Positions 37,001-45,140 of a stretch of DNA of 64,000 nucleotides are shown here, piece by piece; positions within the stretch are counted from its first letter, which is position 1, and each line of letters opens with the position of its first letter. This stretch comes from DATAEY01 sp038199035 (GTDB taxonomy: Bacteria; Actinomycetota; Thermoleophilia; Solirubrobacterales; Solirubrobacteraceae): the NCBI GenBank assembly GCA_038199035.1, contig JBBPZM010000061.1:1-64000 (forward strand), in the 5' to 3' direction. A program made the position numbers and the translations under genes. The notes under the pieces were generated by a model that saw only the letters and a program-made list of their open reading frames with translations, was not told the origin of the DNA and ran no database searches.

Positions 37001-37101
37001 TCGAGACGGCGGACCCGCCACCGCGGCCTGATCGGGGCGGCGAGCCGGGGCGGGCGGGCCGGCGCGGCCCAGGTCGGGCACCCGCCGCCTCCGACCGCTG
37101 A
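34072..37101 (+). CDS. DEAD/DEAH-box helicase (SF2) with long Asp-rich insertion
   Basis: A 1009-aa ATP-dependent helicase-like protein. After an N-terminal helical region (1-120, with ELTGHQVDAL as a Q-motif equivalent) comes a disordered insertion of Gly, Ser, Ala, then Asp-rich repeats (about 125-285). RecA domain 1 follows with motif I ATGSGKT (294-300), DEAH (388-391) and MTATG. RecA domain 2 ends in QQRVGRVTRR (590-599, motif VI). A helical C-terminal half (620-870) and an Ala/Pro/Glu/Arg-rich tail complete it. Target (RNA or DNA) is unknown; the layout resembles RadD/UvrB-like SF2 helicases more than RNA helicases. ATG 34072 has no ribosome-binding site. Confidence 0.85.
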   Translation: MADPTPAAAQAATLPDPADIERAGEFTREEFVHEGERPEEVLGAGTARRRALDSALAEIEAGGKRPSVQWRRNFSLLLGLERLLAQDDPALTDGTELTGHQVDALSGTLIALTAEEQRQAANGHVNGGGQSTAGGGGSGRRSSPSDEDGAPAGGNGRAAAPMAAARSTTTATLDEVDESEDAQAGTVEDVAAPEAPHADPDADPEADVDTSADADADADADTDADAHADSEADPDAALGLPDTDAELDPDPDPDDVEPDEEPQDWEEADLDPDAQLPEAPEDPNAARRFWFEHATGSGKTVAALGFVEASRTGGVLILTHRRNLVDQFNGELRDRGYAKRISPALLDGEDPLAKGSKATLGPVTVETYQWFVRNAGKVSDAYTIVICDEAHTALGEKTSASIRNWAGPVFIGMTATGALIARHVTDLFPTQTSRFDLAQAARRGVIAPLRCIRIPPGPGVRTIAKVPLRRGEVDTEFDQEMLAELLDQHPFNLAVADLYKTRFNNVPGVVYAAGVKHAYNVAEAMRASGLKAQGVSGETPKRELARILAAYERGEIDVLVNAQLLAEGWNSPRATLCMHLAPTASKRIYQQRVGRVTRRHPGKEAGIVVDFVHPGTRHDDPVVTLHSLLDRDVYRGGAIVVGPVRRGRGRRVRVERRVLPVTPDPQRRAEVFERELWRIAVEHLDYGEQHVWAALAGARVAPNGWRRAKAMLHFDRQGELKRRFLTTAVQRNRNTQLRVRALQEIAAARDAEAFDEAIDIIGTWSRDEKREGVKVMLQALAEKRIGRRDQASAWIWRMAEYTREVHEEYAVQRWPETKRLLGLLVNSSGGAHARNARRIVHAARKQDRRLSAALLAAALAHTPEAQQALDGARTRMARKPSALARELLRNFPKGRRGRTRGRRRKPAAVGASASGNGRPTSALKPGPEAEVVQGSLTETDGSTDAEAAADGPGDAPLEPAGRDDLDDAVEDALDEALETADPPPRPDRGGEPGRAGRRGPGRAPAASDR
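34660..34905 (+). repeat. Tandem Asp-Ala/Asp-Pro codon repeat in the helicase insertion
   Basis: About 80 codons dominated by GAC and GCC/CCC, giving (DP), (DA), (DADADAD) and (DPDPDPD) runs, in residues 197-278 of the helicase. The 6-base periodicity (GACGCC) is clear by eye. It lies immediately before motif I, a position where most SF2 proteins have no insert. Confidence 0.85.
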
Positions 37102-37208
37102 CCTCGAGCGTCGAACGGCCAATTCCGGGGGCTCGTCGAGCGCCCTGCGGCTCTGTTGAGACCGTCTTAAGGTTCCGCTGAGGTACGCCGAAACCCCGGG
37201 CTTGGCCC

Positions 37209-37214
37209 TATATT
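37209..37214 (+). promoter_or_regulatory. Possible -10 box of the MCE operon
   Basis: TATATT stands out in a 192-base gap that is otherwise GC-rich, about 80 bases before the first MCE start. There is no TTGACA-like -35 at the usual spacing. An AAGG-rich segment (37168-37174) and a CCGGGG-type repeat flank it. The first MCE gene does have a ribosome-binding site (AGAGGG). Confidence 0.35.
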
Positions 37215-37293
37215 GCCCTGCCTGTAGCCAATACCGGGGTTGTCAAGGGACCGTTCGGGCCGCGCTCGGACGGTCGGCATCGATCGAGAGGGC

Positions 37294-38688
37294 ATGGAGA
37301 GGTCCAACATCATCGCGCGCGTAGCGGCTGGGGCAGCCATCGCGGTCGCGGTCGTCGTCGTCGTGGTCCTCCTGCTCCGGGGCGCTTCGCCCTACACCGT
37401 CAAGGCCGACTTCATCAGCGCCAGCCAGCTGGTCAAGGGCAACAACGTCCAGGTCTCGGGAGCCCCCGCGGGCACCGTCCAGGACATCACGCTCACGCCC
37501 AACGGGCAGGCTCAGATCACGATGAAGATCGACAGCCCGTACGCCCCGCTCAAGAAGGGGACGCGAGCGATCGTCCGCCAGGCCTCCCTCTCGGGCGAGG
37601 CCAACCGCTACGTCGACCTCCAGCTGGGCTCGGGGACCGGCAAGAACATCCCCAACGGCGGGACGATCTCCTCCGAGCAGACCGAGTCGTCGGTCGACCT
37701 GGACCAGTTATTCGACCTGCTGGGCCCGCGCGAGCGGGCCGCGGCGCGCAAGGACATCACGGGCTTCGCCGAGACCTACGCCGGCCGAGCCGACATGGCC
37801 AACCGGGCCTTCCACTACCTCACCCCCGAGCTGGCCAGCTCGAGTCGGCTCTTCTCCGAGGTCAACCGCGACTCCGGCAGCCTGCGGCGCTTCATCGACG
37901 AGAGCTCGCGCCTGTTCTCCGACGTGGCCGAGCGCAACACCGACGTGACCGGCTTGGTCGACCACCTGGCCACCGTCAACTCCGCGCTGGCCGCCCAGCG
38001 CGCGGACGTGCAGGCGAGCATCCACCAGCTGCCGTCGTTCATGCGCAAGGCCAACACGACCTTCGTGAACCTGCGCGCCACCCTCGACGACCTCGATCCG
38101 CTCGTCGCCTCGTCCAAGCCGGTGGTGCGCAAGCTGCGCCCGTTCTTCGCTCAGCTGCGCCCGTTCGCGGCCGAGGCGGTCCCCACCGTGCGCGACCTCT
38201 CCACGACGATCCAGCAGCCGGGCGACGCCAACGACCTGATCGACCTGCTCGAGGTCCAGCCGCCGCTCGACAAGATCGCCAACGGGCCGGTCCGGGTCCA
38301 CGGGAAGACGCGCCGGGGCGCCTTCCCGGAGTCGATCGACGCCTTCCAGCAGGGCGGCCAGGAGCTCGCCTTCGCGCGGCCCTACGCGCCCGACCTGACC
38401 GGCTGGTTCGACGACTTCTCGCGCAGCGGCCAGTACGACGCGCTCGGCGGCTTCAGCCGCGCCGGCCTGGCGCTGAGCGCGCTGACCTTCTCGCCGCTGC
38501 TGCCCACCGGCGGGATCCTGCCCGTCCCGCCGATCCTGCGCCAGAAGGTCTTCCTGGCCAACGTCGACACCAAGCGCAACAGCCGCTGCCCCGGCTCGAT
38601 CGAGCGCGACCACGGCGACAACTCGACGCCCTACAAGCCCTACAGCAGCTTCGACTGCGACCCCAGTCAGGTGCCGATCGGGCCGTGA
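37294..38688 (+). CDS. MCE family protein 1 (MlaD domain)
   Basis: A 464-aa single-pass protein: an N-terminal TM anchor (about 8-30), then the MlaD/MCE beta domain (about 35-115, with QLVKGNNVQVSGAPAGTVQDI), then a long helical region that in relatives forms a lipid-conducting tunnel. The tail has two Cys (SRCPG, FDCDP) that may pair. MCE proteins move lipids or sterols across the envelope in actinobacteria. ATG 37294 has a nearby AGAGGG. First gene of a six-gene overlapping operon. Confidence 0.9.
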   Translation: MERSNIIARVAAGAAIAVAVVVVVVLLLRGASPYTVKADFISASQLVKGNNVQVSGAPAGTVQDITLTPNGQAQITMKIDSPYAPLKKGTRAIVRQASLSGEANRYVDLQLGSGTGKNIPNGGTISSEQTESSVDLDQLFDLLGPRERAAARKDITGFAETYAGRADMANRAFHYLTPELASSSRLFSEVNRDSGSLRRFIDESSRLFSDVAERNTDVTGLVDHLATVNSALAAQRADVQASIHQLPSFMRKANTTFVNLRATLDDLDPLVASSKPVVRKLRPFFAQLRPFAAEAVPTVRDLSTTIQQPGDANDLIDLLEVQPPLDKIANGPVRVHGKTRRGAFPESIDAFQQGGQELAFARPYAPDLTGWFDDFSRSGQYDALGGFSRAGLALSALTFSPLLPTGGILPVPPILRQKVFLANVDTKRNSRCPGSIERDHGDNSTPYKPYSSFDCDPSQVPIGP

Positions 38689-40247
38689 GACGACTGATCG
38701 TCACCGGCTTGGTGGTGGCGGCCGCGGTGGTCGTCGGCGTCGTCGGCCTCGGGGCCTCGCAGAGCCAGAGTCAGAGCTCGCAGACCGGCACCTACAAGGT
38801 GGCGCTCGACAACGCCTTCGGCCTCATCAAGGGGGTCGACGTCAAGGTGGCCGGCGTGCGCGCAGGCAAGGTCTCGGACCTCACCGTTCGCCCGTCCGAC
38901 GACCGTGCGCTGGTCACGATCCAGCTCAACCAGCCCGGCTTCACCTCGTTTCGCTCCGACGTCTTCTGCGAGGTGCGTCCGCAGTCGCTGATCGGCGAGT
39001 ACTTCCTCGACTGCCAGCCCGGCCACCGGGGACGCGTCCTTCCCCCCGGCTCCACCGTGCCGGTGACCCACACCGCGACGACGATCCCCGCCGACCTCGT
39101 CGGGAACATCCTGCGCCGCCCCTACCGCGAGCGGCTGCGGCTGATCTTCAGCGAGCTGGGAGTCGGCCTGGCCTCCCGCGGGCCGGACCTCAACGAGACG
39201 ATCCGCCGCGCCGTCCCGGCGCTGCGCGAGACCAACCGGGTGCTCGACATCCTCGACCACAACCGTTTCGTCATCCAGCAGCTCACGCGCAACGCCGACA
39301 CCGTGCTCTTCCGCCTGTCGGGCAACCGGCGCAACCTCGCCCGCTTCGTCTCCGAGGCGCGCGACACCGCCGCCGTCTCGGCCACCCACCGCGTCGCGCT
39401 GAAGTCGACCTTCCGCAAGCTGCCCGGCTTCCTGCGCCAGCTGCGCCCCACGCTGCGCGACCTGGGCACCGCCGCCACCCGGCAGACTCCGGCGCTGCGC
39501 GACCTGCGCGCCAGCGCGCCGCAGCTCACCACCTTCCTCCAGCGGCTCGGGCCCTTCGCCGAGGTCTCGCGCCCGGCCATCCGCACGCTGGGCTCCGCAT
39601 CGGTGGTCGGCAGCAAGGTCGCCGTCGACGCGCGCCCCACGGTCGCCCAGCTGCGCCAGTTCACCGGCCCGGCGCCCGAGCTTGCGCAGAACCTCGCAAT
39701 CGTCCTGCGCCACCTCGACGACCGCGACAACGCGGTCGAGCGTGACCCCCGCAGCCCCGGCGGCCAGGGCTACACCGGCCTGGAGGCGCTGCTCCAGTAC
39801 CCGTTCGACCAGGCGCTGGCGATCAACTCCTTTACGAAGTTCAGCCACCAGCTGACGATCAACCTCATCCTCAGCGAGTGCGGGAAGTACACCAACGCCA
39901 AGACCGCACGCGACGACCCCGCGCGCACCAAGCGCTGTGACCAGTCGCTCGGACCCAACCAGCCGGGCGTCAACCAGAACACCCTCCAGAGCGCCAACGA
40001 GCAGGACGGCGGCAGCCTCGGCCCGCGCGACAGCTCGGGCTCGAGCACCCAGTCCGCGTCCTCGAGCTCCTCGGGCGGGCAGGCCCCGAGCGCGAGCTCG
40101 GCCTCGAGCGGCTCGCAGTCCGCCGATCAGGCGCTGGCCACGCTGCTCAACGCCAACCCGTCGAGTGTCTCGCAGGCCATCGGCCCGTCGCCGGTCGGCA
40201 GCTCGGGCACCACGGCTGACCTCCTCGACTTCCTGATGGCCCCATGA
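38685..40247 (+). CDS. MCE family protein 2 (MlaD domain)
   Basis: A 520-aa MCE protein with a TM anchor (4-26), MCE domain (about 35-120, with GLIKGVDVKVAGVRAGKVSDL), helical region, and a conserved-looking ECGKYTN...RCDQ Cys pair. A Ser-rich low-complexity tail (about residues 440-490) lies before the C-terminus. GTG 38685 overlaps the upstream stop. In Mce operons six such proteins assemble into one hetero-hexameric tube. Confidence 0.9.
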   Translation: MRRLIVTGLVVAAAVVVGVVGLGASQSQSQSSQTGTYKVALDNAFGLIKGVDVKVAGVRAGKVSDLTVRPSDDRALVTIQLNQPGFTSFRSDVFCEVRPQSLIGEYFLDCQPGHRGRVLPPGSTVPVTHTATTIPADLVGNILRRPYRERLRLIFSELGVGLASRGPDLNETIRRAVPALRETNRVLDILDHNRFVIQQLTRNADTVLFRLSGNRRNLARFVSEARDTAAVSATHRVALKSTFRKLPGFLRQLRPTLRDLGTAATRQTPALRDLRASAPQLTTFLQRLGPFAEVSRPAIRTLGSASVVGSKVAVDARPTVAQLRQFTGPAPELAQNLAIVLRHLDDRDNAVERDPRSPGGQGYTGLEALLQYPFDQALAINSFTKFSHQLTINLILSECGKYTNAKTARDDPARTKRCDQSLGPNQPGVNQNTLQSANEQDGGSLGPRDSSGSSTQSASSSSSGGQAPSASSASSGSQSADQALATLLNANPSSVSQAIGPSPVGSSGTTADLLDFLMAP

Positions 40248-41782
40248 GACGACGCACCACGCAGTCGATCGTCGCCAACCCCGTGCTCATCGGCGCGGTC
40301 ACCGTGCTGGTCACCGTGGTGGCGGTGTACCTGGCCTACAACGCCAACAGCGGCCTGCCCTTCGTCCCGACCTACGAGCTCAACGCCAAGGTGCCCAACG
40401 CCGGGCGGCTCGTCGAGGGCAACGACGTGCGCGAGGGCGGCTACCGGATCGGGGTGGTCGAGAAGATCACGCCGGTGCGCGAGCCCGACGGCACGGCCGG
40501 CGCCAAGCTGCGGCTCAAGCTCGACAAGCAGGCGGGACCGGTGCCTATGGACTCGACGATCACCATCCGCCCGCGCTCGGCCCTTGGCCTCAAGTACGTG
40601 GAGCTGGTCCGCGGCCTCTCCCACCAGGAGCTGGCCAACGGCTCGACGATCAACATGGGCCAGGGAGCCAACACGGTCGAGCTCGACGACTTCTTCGGGA
40701 TCTTCGACCAGCCCACCCGCGACTTCTCCCAGCGCAACCTGACGGAGTTCGGCGGCGCCTTCGCCGCCCGGGGAATCGACCTAAACCTTACCCTCCAGAG
40801 CCTGCCCGGCCTCTTGGGCGTGCTCCAGCCGGTCGCCTCCAACCTGGCCGACCCGCGCACGCAGCTGGGCCAGTTCTTCCGCGATCTCGCCCAGGCCGCA
40901 AGGGCCACCGCGCCGGTGGCCGACTCGCTGGCGAAGGGCTTCACCTCGGGCGCGGACGTCTTCGAGGCGTTCTCGCGCTATCCCGACCGGCTCGCCCAGA
41001 CGATCGAGAAGTCGCCGCCCACGCTGGACGTGGGGACCGCGTCGCTGGTCGCCCAGCGCCCCTTCCTGCGCCACCTGGCCGGCGTGTCGGGTGAGCTGCG
41101 CGGCGCCGCCCAGCAGGTGCGGATCTCCCTGCCGGGGATCAACGCCGCCCTGCTGAGCGGGACCCAGGTCCTCCCGCGGGTGCCCGAGCTCAACGCCCGC
41201 CTCACCAGCACGCTCCAGGCGCTCGACGCCCTGGCTACCACCCCGACCACCAACCTCACGCTGCGGGGGCTGACCTCGACGGTCTCCACGCTCAGCCCGA
41301 CCCTGCGCTACGTCGGGCCGTATGTGACGGTCTGCAACTACTGGAACTACTTCTGGACCTACCTCTCGGAGCATCTGACCGATCAGAGCGCCACAGGGCA
41401 GATCGAGCGCGTCCTGGGCAAGACTTCCCCGCCCCAGGACAACGGACTGTCCACCTTCGGCGCGAGCCACCCGGCCAACGGCGAAGGCTCCAACCCGATC
41501 ACCAACGCCATCCTCGGCGACCCGGCCTTCCTGCACGCGCAGCCCTACGGCGCGGCCATCACCGGCGGGGGCAGCGCGGACTGCGAGAACGGCCAGCGCG
41601 GCTACCCCAGGCGGATCGCCAACGACTACGACCCGCGCCTGAAGATCGTCACCGACCCCCACACTCCGGGCGCGCAGGGCCCGACCTACACCGGCCAGCA
41701 CAACCCGCCGGCGCACGAGACCTACAGCGCCGCCCCCGACTTCCAGTCGGGGATCGATCCGAGCGACGGGGTGGCGCCATGA
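40244..41782 (+). CDS. MCE family protein 3 (MlaD domain)
   Basis: A 512-aa MCE protein with a TM anchor (about 12-32), an MCE domain in which a basic-acidic loop (EKITPVREPDGTAGAK) is inserted in the central strands, and a helical region. The C-terminal part contains VTVCNYWNYFWTYLSEHL, a very aromatic segment, and a second Cys (DCENG). ATG 40244 overlaps the stop of gene 2 (ATGA). Confidence 0.9.
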   Translation: MRRRTTQSIVANPVLIGAVTVLVTVVAVYLAYNANSGLPFVPTYELNAKVPNAGRLVEGNDVREGGYRIGVVEKITPVREPDGTAGAKLRLKLDKQAGPVPMDSTITIRPRSALGLKYVELVRGLSHQELANGSTINMGQGANTVELDDFFGIFDQPTRDFSQRNLTEFGGAFAARGIDLNLTLQSLPGLLGVLQPVASNLADPRTQLGQFFRDLAQAARATAPVADSLAKGFTSGADVFEAFSRYPDRLAQTIEKSPPTLDVGTASLVAQRPFLRHLAGVSGELRGAAQQVRISLPGINAALLSGTQVLPRVPELNARLTSTLQALDALATTPTTNLTLRGLTSTVSTLSPTLRYVGPYVTVCNYWNYFWTYLSEHLTDQSATGQIERVLGKTSPPQDNGLSTFGASHPANGEGSNPITNAILGDPAFLHAQPYGAAITGGGSADCENGQRGYPRRIANDYDPRLKIVTDPHTPGAQGPTYTGQHNPPAHETYSAAPDFQSGIDPSDGVAP

Positions 41783-43476
41783 GCGTGCTCGGCAGGGCCT
41801 TCGGCCGCAAGACGGGGGCCAAGGGGACGGGCCTCAGCCCGGTCACCGCCGGGGCGATCCTGCTCGTCCTCGTCGTGGTGCTCACCTACCTGGGTTTCAC
41901 CAAGACGATCCCCTTCCGCCACCACTTCCAGATCAACGCGGTCTTCAACTCGTCCAACCTGCTCAAGCCCAACTCGCCGGTCCGCATCGCCGGCGTGGAG
42001 GTGGGCAAGGTCGCCAGCGTCAAGGCCGTCGGCAAGGGCCTGCGCACGGCCATGGTGACCATGCAGATCTACGACAACGGGCGCCCCATCCACACCGACG
42101 CCACCGCGAAGATCCGCCCCCGGATCTTCCTCGAGGGCAACTTCTTCGTCGACATGACCGCGGGCAGCCCCACGGCGCCGATCCTCGAGGACGGCGGCAC
42201 GATCCCGGTCGCCCAGACCGCCATTCCGGTGCAGCTCGACCAGGTCCTGGCGATCCTCAAGGCCGACACCCGCGAGGACCTGCGTCGCACGCTGGCCGAG
42301 CTGGGCAGCGCCTACGGCGCCGGCTTCGGCCGGGCGCTCAACCAGTCGTTCGAGTTCCAGCCCGCGGCCTTCCGCTACAACTCGATCGTCAACGAGGCGC
42401 TGATCGGTCAGGGTCCCCACGACCTGTCGCAGTTCATCCGCGACAGCGCGACGGTGGCGGCGGCGATCGACCGCTCGCCGCGCCAGCTCAAGGGGCTGCT
42501 GACCGACTTCAACTCCACCGCCGCGGCGCTGGCCGACGTGCAGGGCAGCCTGCGGGCGACGTTCCGCGAGCTGCCGACCACCCTCACCACGGCCAAGCCG
42601 ACGCTCGACGACCTCAACGCCGCCTTCCCCGACGTTCGTCGGCTGGCCCGCGGCGCCCTGCCGGGGGTGCGGACCACGGGACCGACCATCGACCTCCTGC
42701 TGCCGCTGGTAGAGCAGCTGCGCGGCCTCGTCTCGCCGGGCGAGCTGCAGGGCTTCTCGGCCGACCTGCGCAACACCGTTCCCGGCCTCTCGCGGGTGGC
42801 CACCGACAGCGTGCCGCTGCTCAGGAAGGTGCGCGAGGCCTCCTCCTGCCAGAACGAGGTGATCCTGCCCTGGACCAAGGACAAGATCCAGGACCCCGAC
42901 TTCCCGACGACCGGGCAGGTCTACCAGGAGGCGGTCAAGTTCCTGCCCGGGCTCGCCGGCGAGAGCCGCTCCTTCGACGCCAACGGCCAGTGGTTCAAGG
43001 TGCTGGGCGGCGGCGGCCTGGAGACCTTCACCCTGGGCGGCCCCGGCTCACAGCTGTTCGGGACCTCTCTCTTCCCCTTCCTGGGCACCAACCCGCCCAA
43101 GCCCCAGGGCCGCCCGCCGCTGCGTCCCAACGTGCCGTGCGAGACCCAGGAGCGGCCGGACCTGCGCACGATTCCCGGCAGGGGGCCGAAGAAGGTGCCG
43201 ATCCCGCTCACCCCGCTCATCCGCGAGCGCCAGGCAAAGGCCGCGCTGGTGGCGATTGACAGCCTGCGCGCCCAGCTCCTCACCGCCGGGTCCAAGCTCA
43301 AGGTCTTCGACCTCAACGGCAAGCTGCCCAAGACGGCGGCTGACCGGTCGAGCAAGGGGGCTGGCGGCAAGGCCAAGGCCAACGCGAAGGGCGCCGGCGG
43401 TCAAGGGGCCGGCGGCCAGGGCGCCGGCAAGGCGCAGCCGCTCGCCGGACAGGGCGCTGGCGGAGGCACGCCATGA
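41779..43476 (+). CDS. MCE family protein 4 (MlaD domain)
   Basis: A 565-aa MCE protein: TM anchor (about 22-42), MCE domain (about 50-130, with NLLKPNSPVRIAGVEVGKVA), long helical region, and a Cys-containing segment (SSCQNEV, VPCET). The tail is Lys/Gly/Ala/Gln-rich low complexity (last 55 residues). ATG 41779 overlaps gene 3. The MCE domain is the clearest of the six. Confidence 0.9.
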   Translation: MSVLGRAFGRKTGAKGTGLSPVTAGAILLVLVVVLTYLGFTKTIPFRHHFQINAVFNSSNLLKPNSPVRIAGVEVGKVASVKAVGKGLRTAMVTMQIYDNGRPIHTDATAKIRPRIFLEGNFFVDMTAGSPTAPILEDGGTIPVAQTAIPVQLDQVLAILKADTREDLRRTLAELGSAYGAGFGRALNQSFEFQPAAFRYNSIVNEALIGQGPHDLSQFIRDSATVAAAIDRSPRQLKGLLTDFNSTAAALADVQGSLRATFRELPTTLTTAKPTLDDLNAAFPDVRRLARGALPGVRTTGPTIDLLLPLVEQLRGLVSPGELQGFSADLRNTVPGLSRVATDSVPLLRKVREASSCQNEVILPWTKDKIQDPDFPTTGQVYQEAVKFLPGLAGESRSFDANGQWFKVLGGGGLETFTLGGPGSQLFGTSLFPFLGTNPPKPQGRPPLRPNVPCETQERPDLRTIPGRGPKKVPIPLTPLIRERQAKAALVAIDSLRAQLLTAGSKLKVFDLNGKLPKTAADRSSKGAGGKAKANAKGAGGQGAGGQGAGKAQPLAGQGAGGGTP

Positions 43477-45140
43477 GGGCGATCCGCAAGCACCTCTCGG
43501 ACTTCGTGGCCATCGTCGTGCTCTTCGTCATCGGCATCGGGGTGGGCGCCTACATCCTCTCCAACGAGCGCCTGCGCTTCCCGTTCATCCAGGAGCCGCC
43601 CTACGAGATCAACGCCGCCCTGAGCACCGCCCAGGCCGTCACGCCGGGCCAGGGCCAGACCGTCCAGATCGCCGGCGTCGAGATCGGCCAGATCGGCAAG
43701 GTCTCGCTGGTCGACGGCCGCGCGATCGTGCGCCTCGAGATCGAGCAGCGCTTCAAGAACCTGATCCGCACCGACGCGAGCGCGCTGCTGCGCCCTCGCA
43801 CCGGCCTCAAGGACATGTACATCCAGCTCAATCCCGGCACCGCGGGCGCGCCGCACGCCAAGCCGGGGTGGACGATCCCCGTCTCCAACACGCTGCCCGA
43901 CGTCAACCTCGACGAGATCCTCGGCTCGCTGGACACCGACACGCGTGACTACATCAAGCTCCTGGCCAACGGCGCCGGTCGCGGGCTCGATCGCCGCGGC
44001 AACGAGCTGGCCGAGACCTTCAAGCGCTTCGAGCCCACCGTGCGCGACCTCGCGCGGGTCAACGAGGCGGTCGCACAGGAACGCACCGCGCTGAGCCGCC
44101 TGGTGACCTCGCTCGCCCGCCTCAACGGCGAGCTGGCCTCCGGGCGCCACCCCAACGACCTGGCCCAGCTGGTCGACGCCTCGGCCACCACCTTCCGTGC
44201 CTTCGCGCAGGAGCAGAACGGGCTGAAGTCGTCGATCCGCGAGCTGCCGCCGTCGCTGCGCCAGGCCACCAGCACGCTGCGCACCGTGAGGGGCTTCGCC
44301 AACGAGCTTTCGCCGACCTCCCGCGCGCTGCTGCCCGCCTTCCGCCAGCTGACGAGGGCCAACCTCGCCGTGCGGCCCTTCGCCCGCGAGGCCACGCCGA
44401 TCATCCGCGACCAGATCCGGCCGTTCATTCGTGACGTGCGCCCGCTGCTGCGAGACCTCCAGCCCGCGTCCAACGAGCTGGCCGACGCGACGCCCAACCT
44501 CACACGGTCGTTCGTCGTCCTCAACCACCTGTTCAACATGCTGGGCTACAACAAGGACGGTCGCGAGGACCCCGGCAAGAAGTCGCGCGACGAGGGCTAC
44601 CTCTTCTGGATCGCCTGGGTGACCCACGACACGGTCAACCTGTTCAACACCGACGACGCCAACGGCCCGCTGCGCCCGGTCTTCCTCACCGGCACGTGCG
44701 GGACCCTGACCGCGCTGACCAGCCTGAACCCCCAGCTCGAGTTCCTGCTCAACCTCACGCCGGTGCTCACGACGATCTGCAACAACCCGTCCACGCTGTC
44801 CGTCGACACCAAGGCGGCCCGCGAGGCCCTGATCAAGGCCCAGGAAGCGGCCGGTCGCACGCCCTACGGCTCCAACCAGGCCCTCCAGCGCAGTCTCGAC
44901 GCCATGGGCGGCGGCAAGGCGCAGGGCGGCAAGGGCAACGGCAACGGCAACAAGGGCAAGGGCGGCAACGGCAAGGGTGACGGCGCCAAGGGCAAGTCGG
45001 CCGCGGCAGGCGCAGCTGGCGCCCCGGCGTCCGGTCAGAGCGGCGCCCCGGCGGGCCAAGCACCGGCCAAGGACGCGGCGTCGGCGAGCCTGACAGGCGT
45101 CCCGCCGACGACGACCAACGGCCCGGGAGGCGGTGGCTGA
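43473..45140 (+). CDS. MCE family protein 5 (MlaD domain)
   Basis: A 555-aa MCE protein with a TM anchor (about 10-30), MCE domain (about 42-120, with AVTPGQGQTVQIAGVEIGQI), helical region and a GTCG/TICN Cys pair. The last 75 residues are a Gly/Asn/Lys-rich then Ala/Pro-rich tail, comparable to that of gene 4. ATG 43473 overlaps gene 4, and its stop overlaps the next start (TGATG). Confidence 0.9.
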   Translation: MRAIRKHLSDFVAIVVLFVIGIGVGAYILSNERLRFPFIQEPPYEINAALSTAQAVTPGQGQTVQIAGVEIGQIGKVSLVDGRAIVRLEIEQRFKNLIRTDASALLRPRTGLKDMYIQLNPGTAGAPHAKPGWTIPVSNTLPDVNLDEILGSLDTDTRDYIKLLANGAGRGLDRRGNELAETFKRFEPTVRDLARVNEAVAQERTALSRLVTSLARLNGELASGRHPNDLAQLVDASATTFRAFAQEQNGLKSSIRELPPSLRQATSTLRTVRGFANELSPTSRALLPAFRQLTRANLAVRPFAREATPIIRDQIRPFIRDVRPLLRDLQPASNELADATPNLTRSFVVLNHLFNMLGYNKDGREDPGKKSRDEGYLFWIAWVTHDTVNLFNTDDANGPLRPVFLTGTCGTLTALTSLNPQLEFLLNLTPVLTTICNNPSTLSVDTKAAREALIKAQEAAGRTPYGSNQALQRSLDAMGGGKAQGGKGNGNGNKGKGGNGKGDGAKGKSAAAGAAGAPASGQSGAPAGQAPAKDAASASLTGVPPTTTNGPGGGG

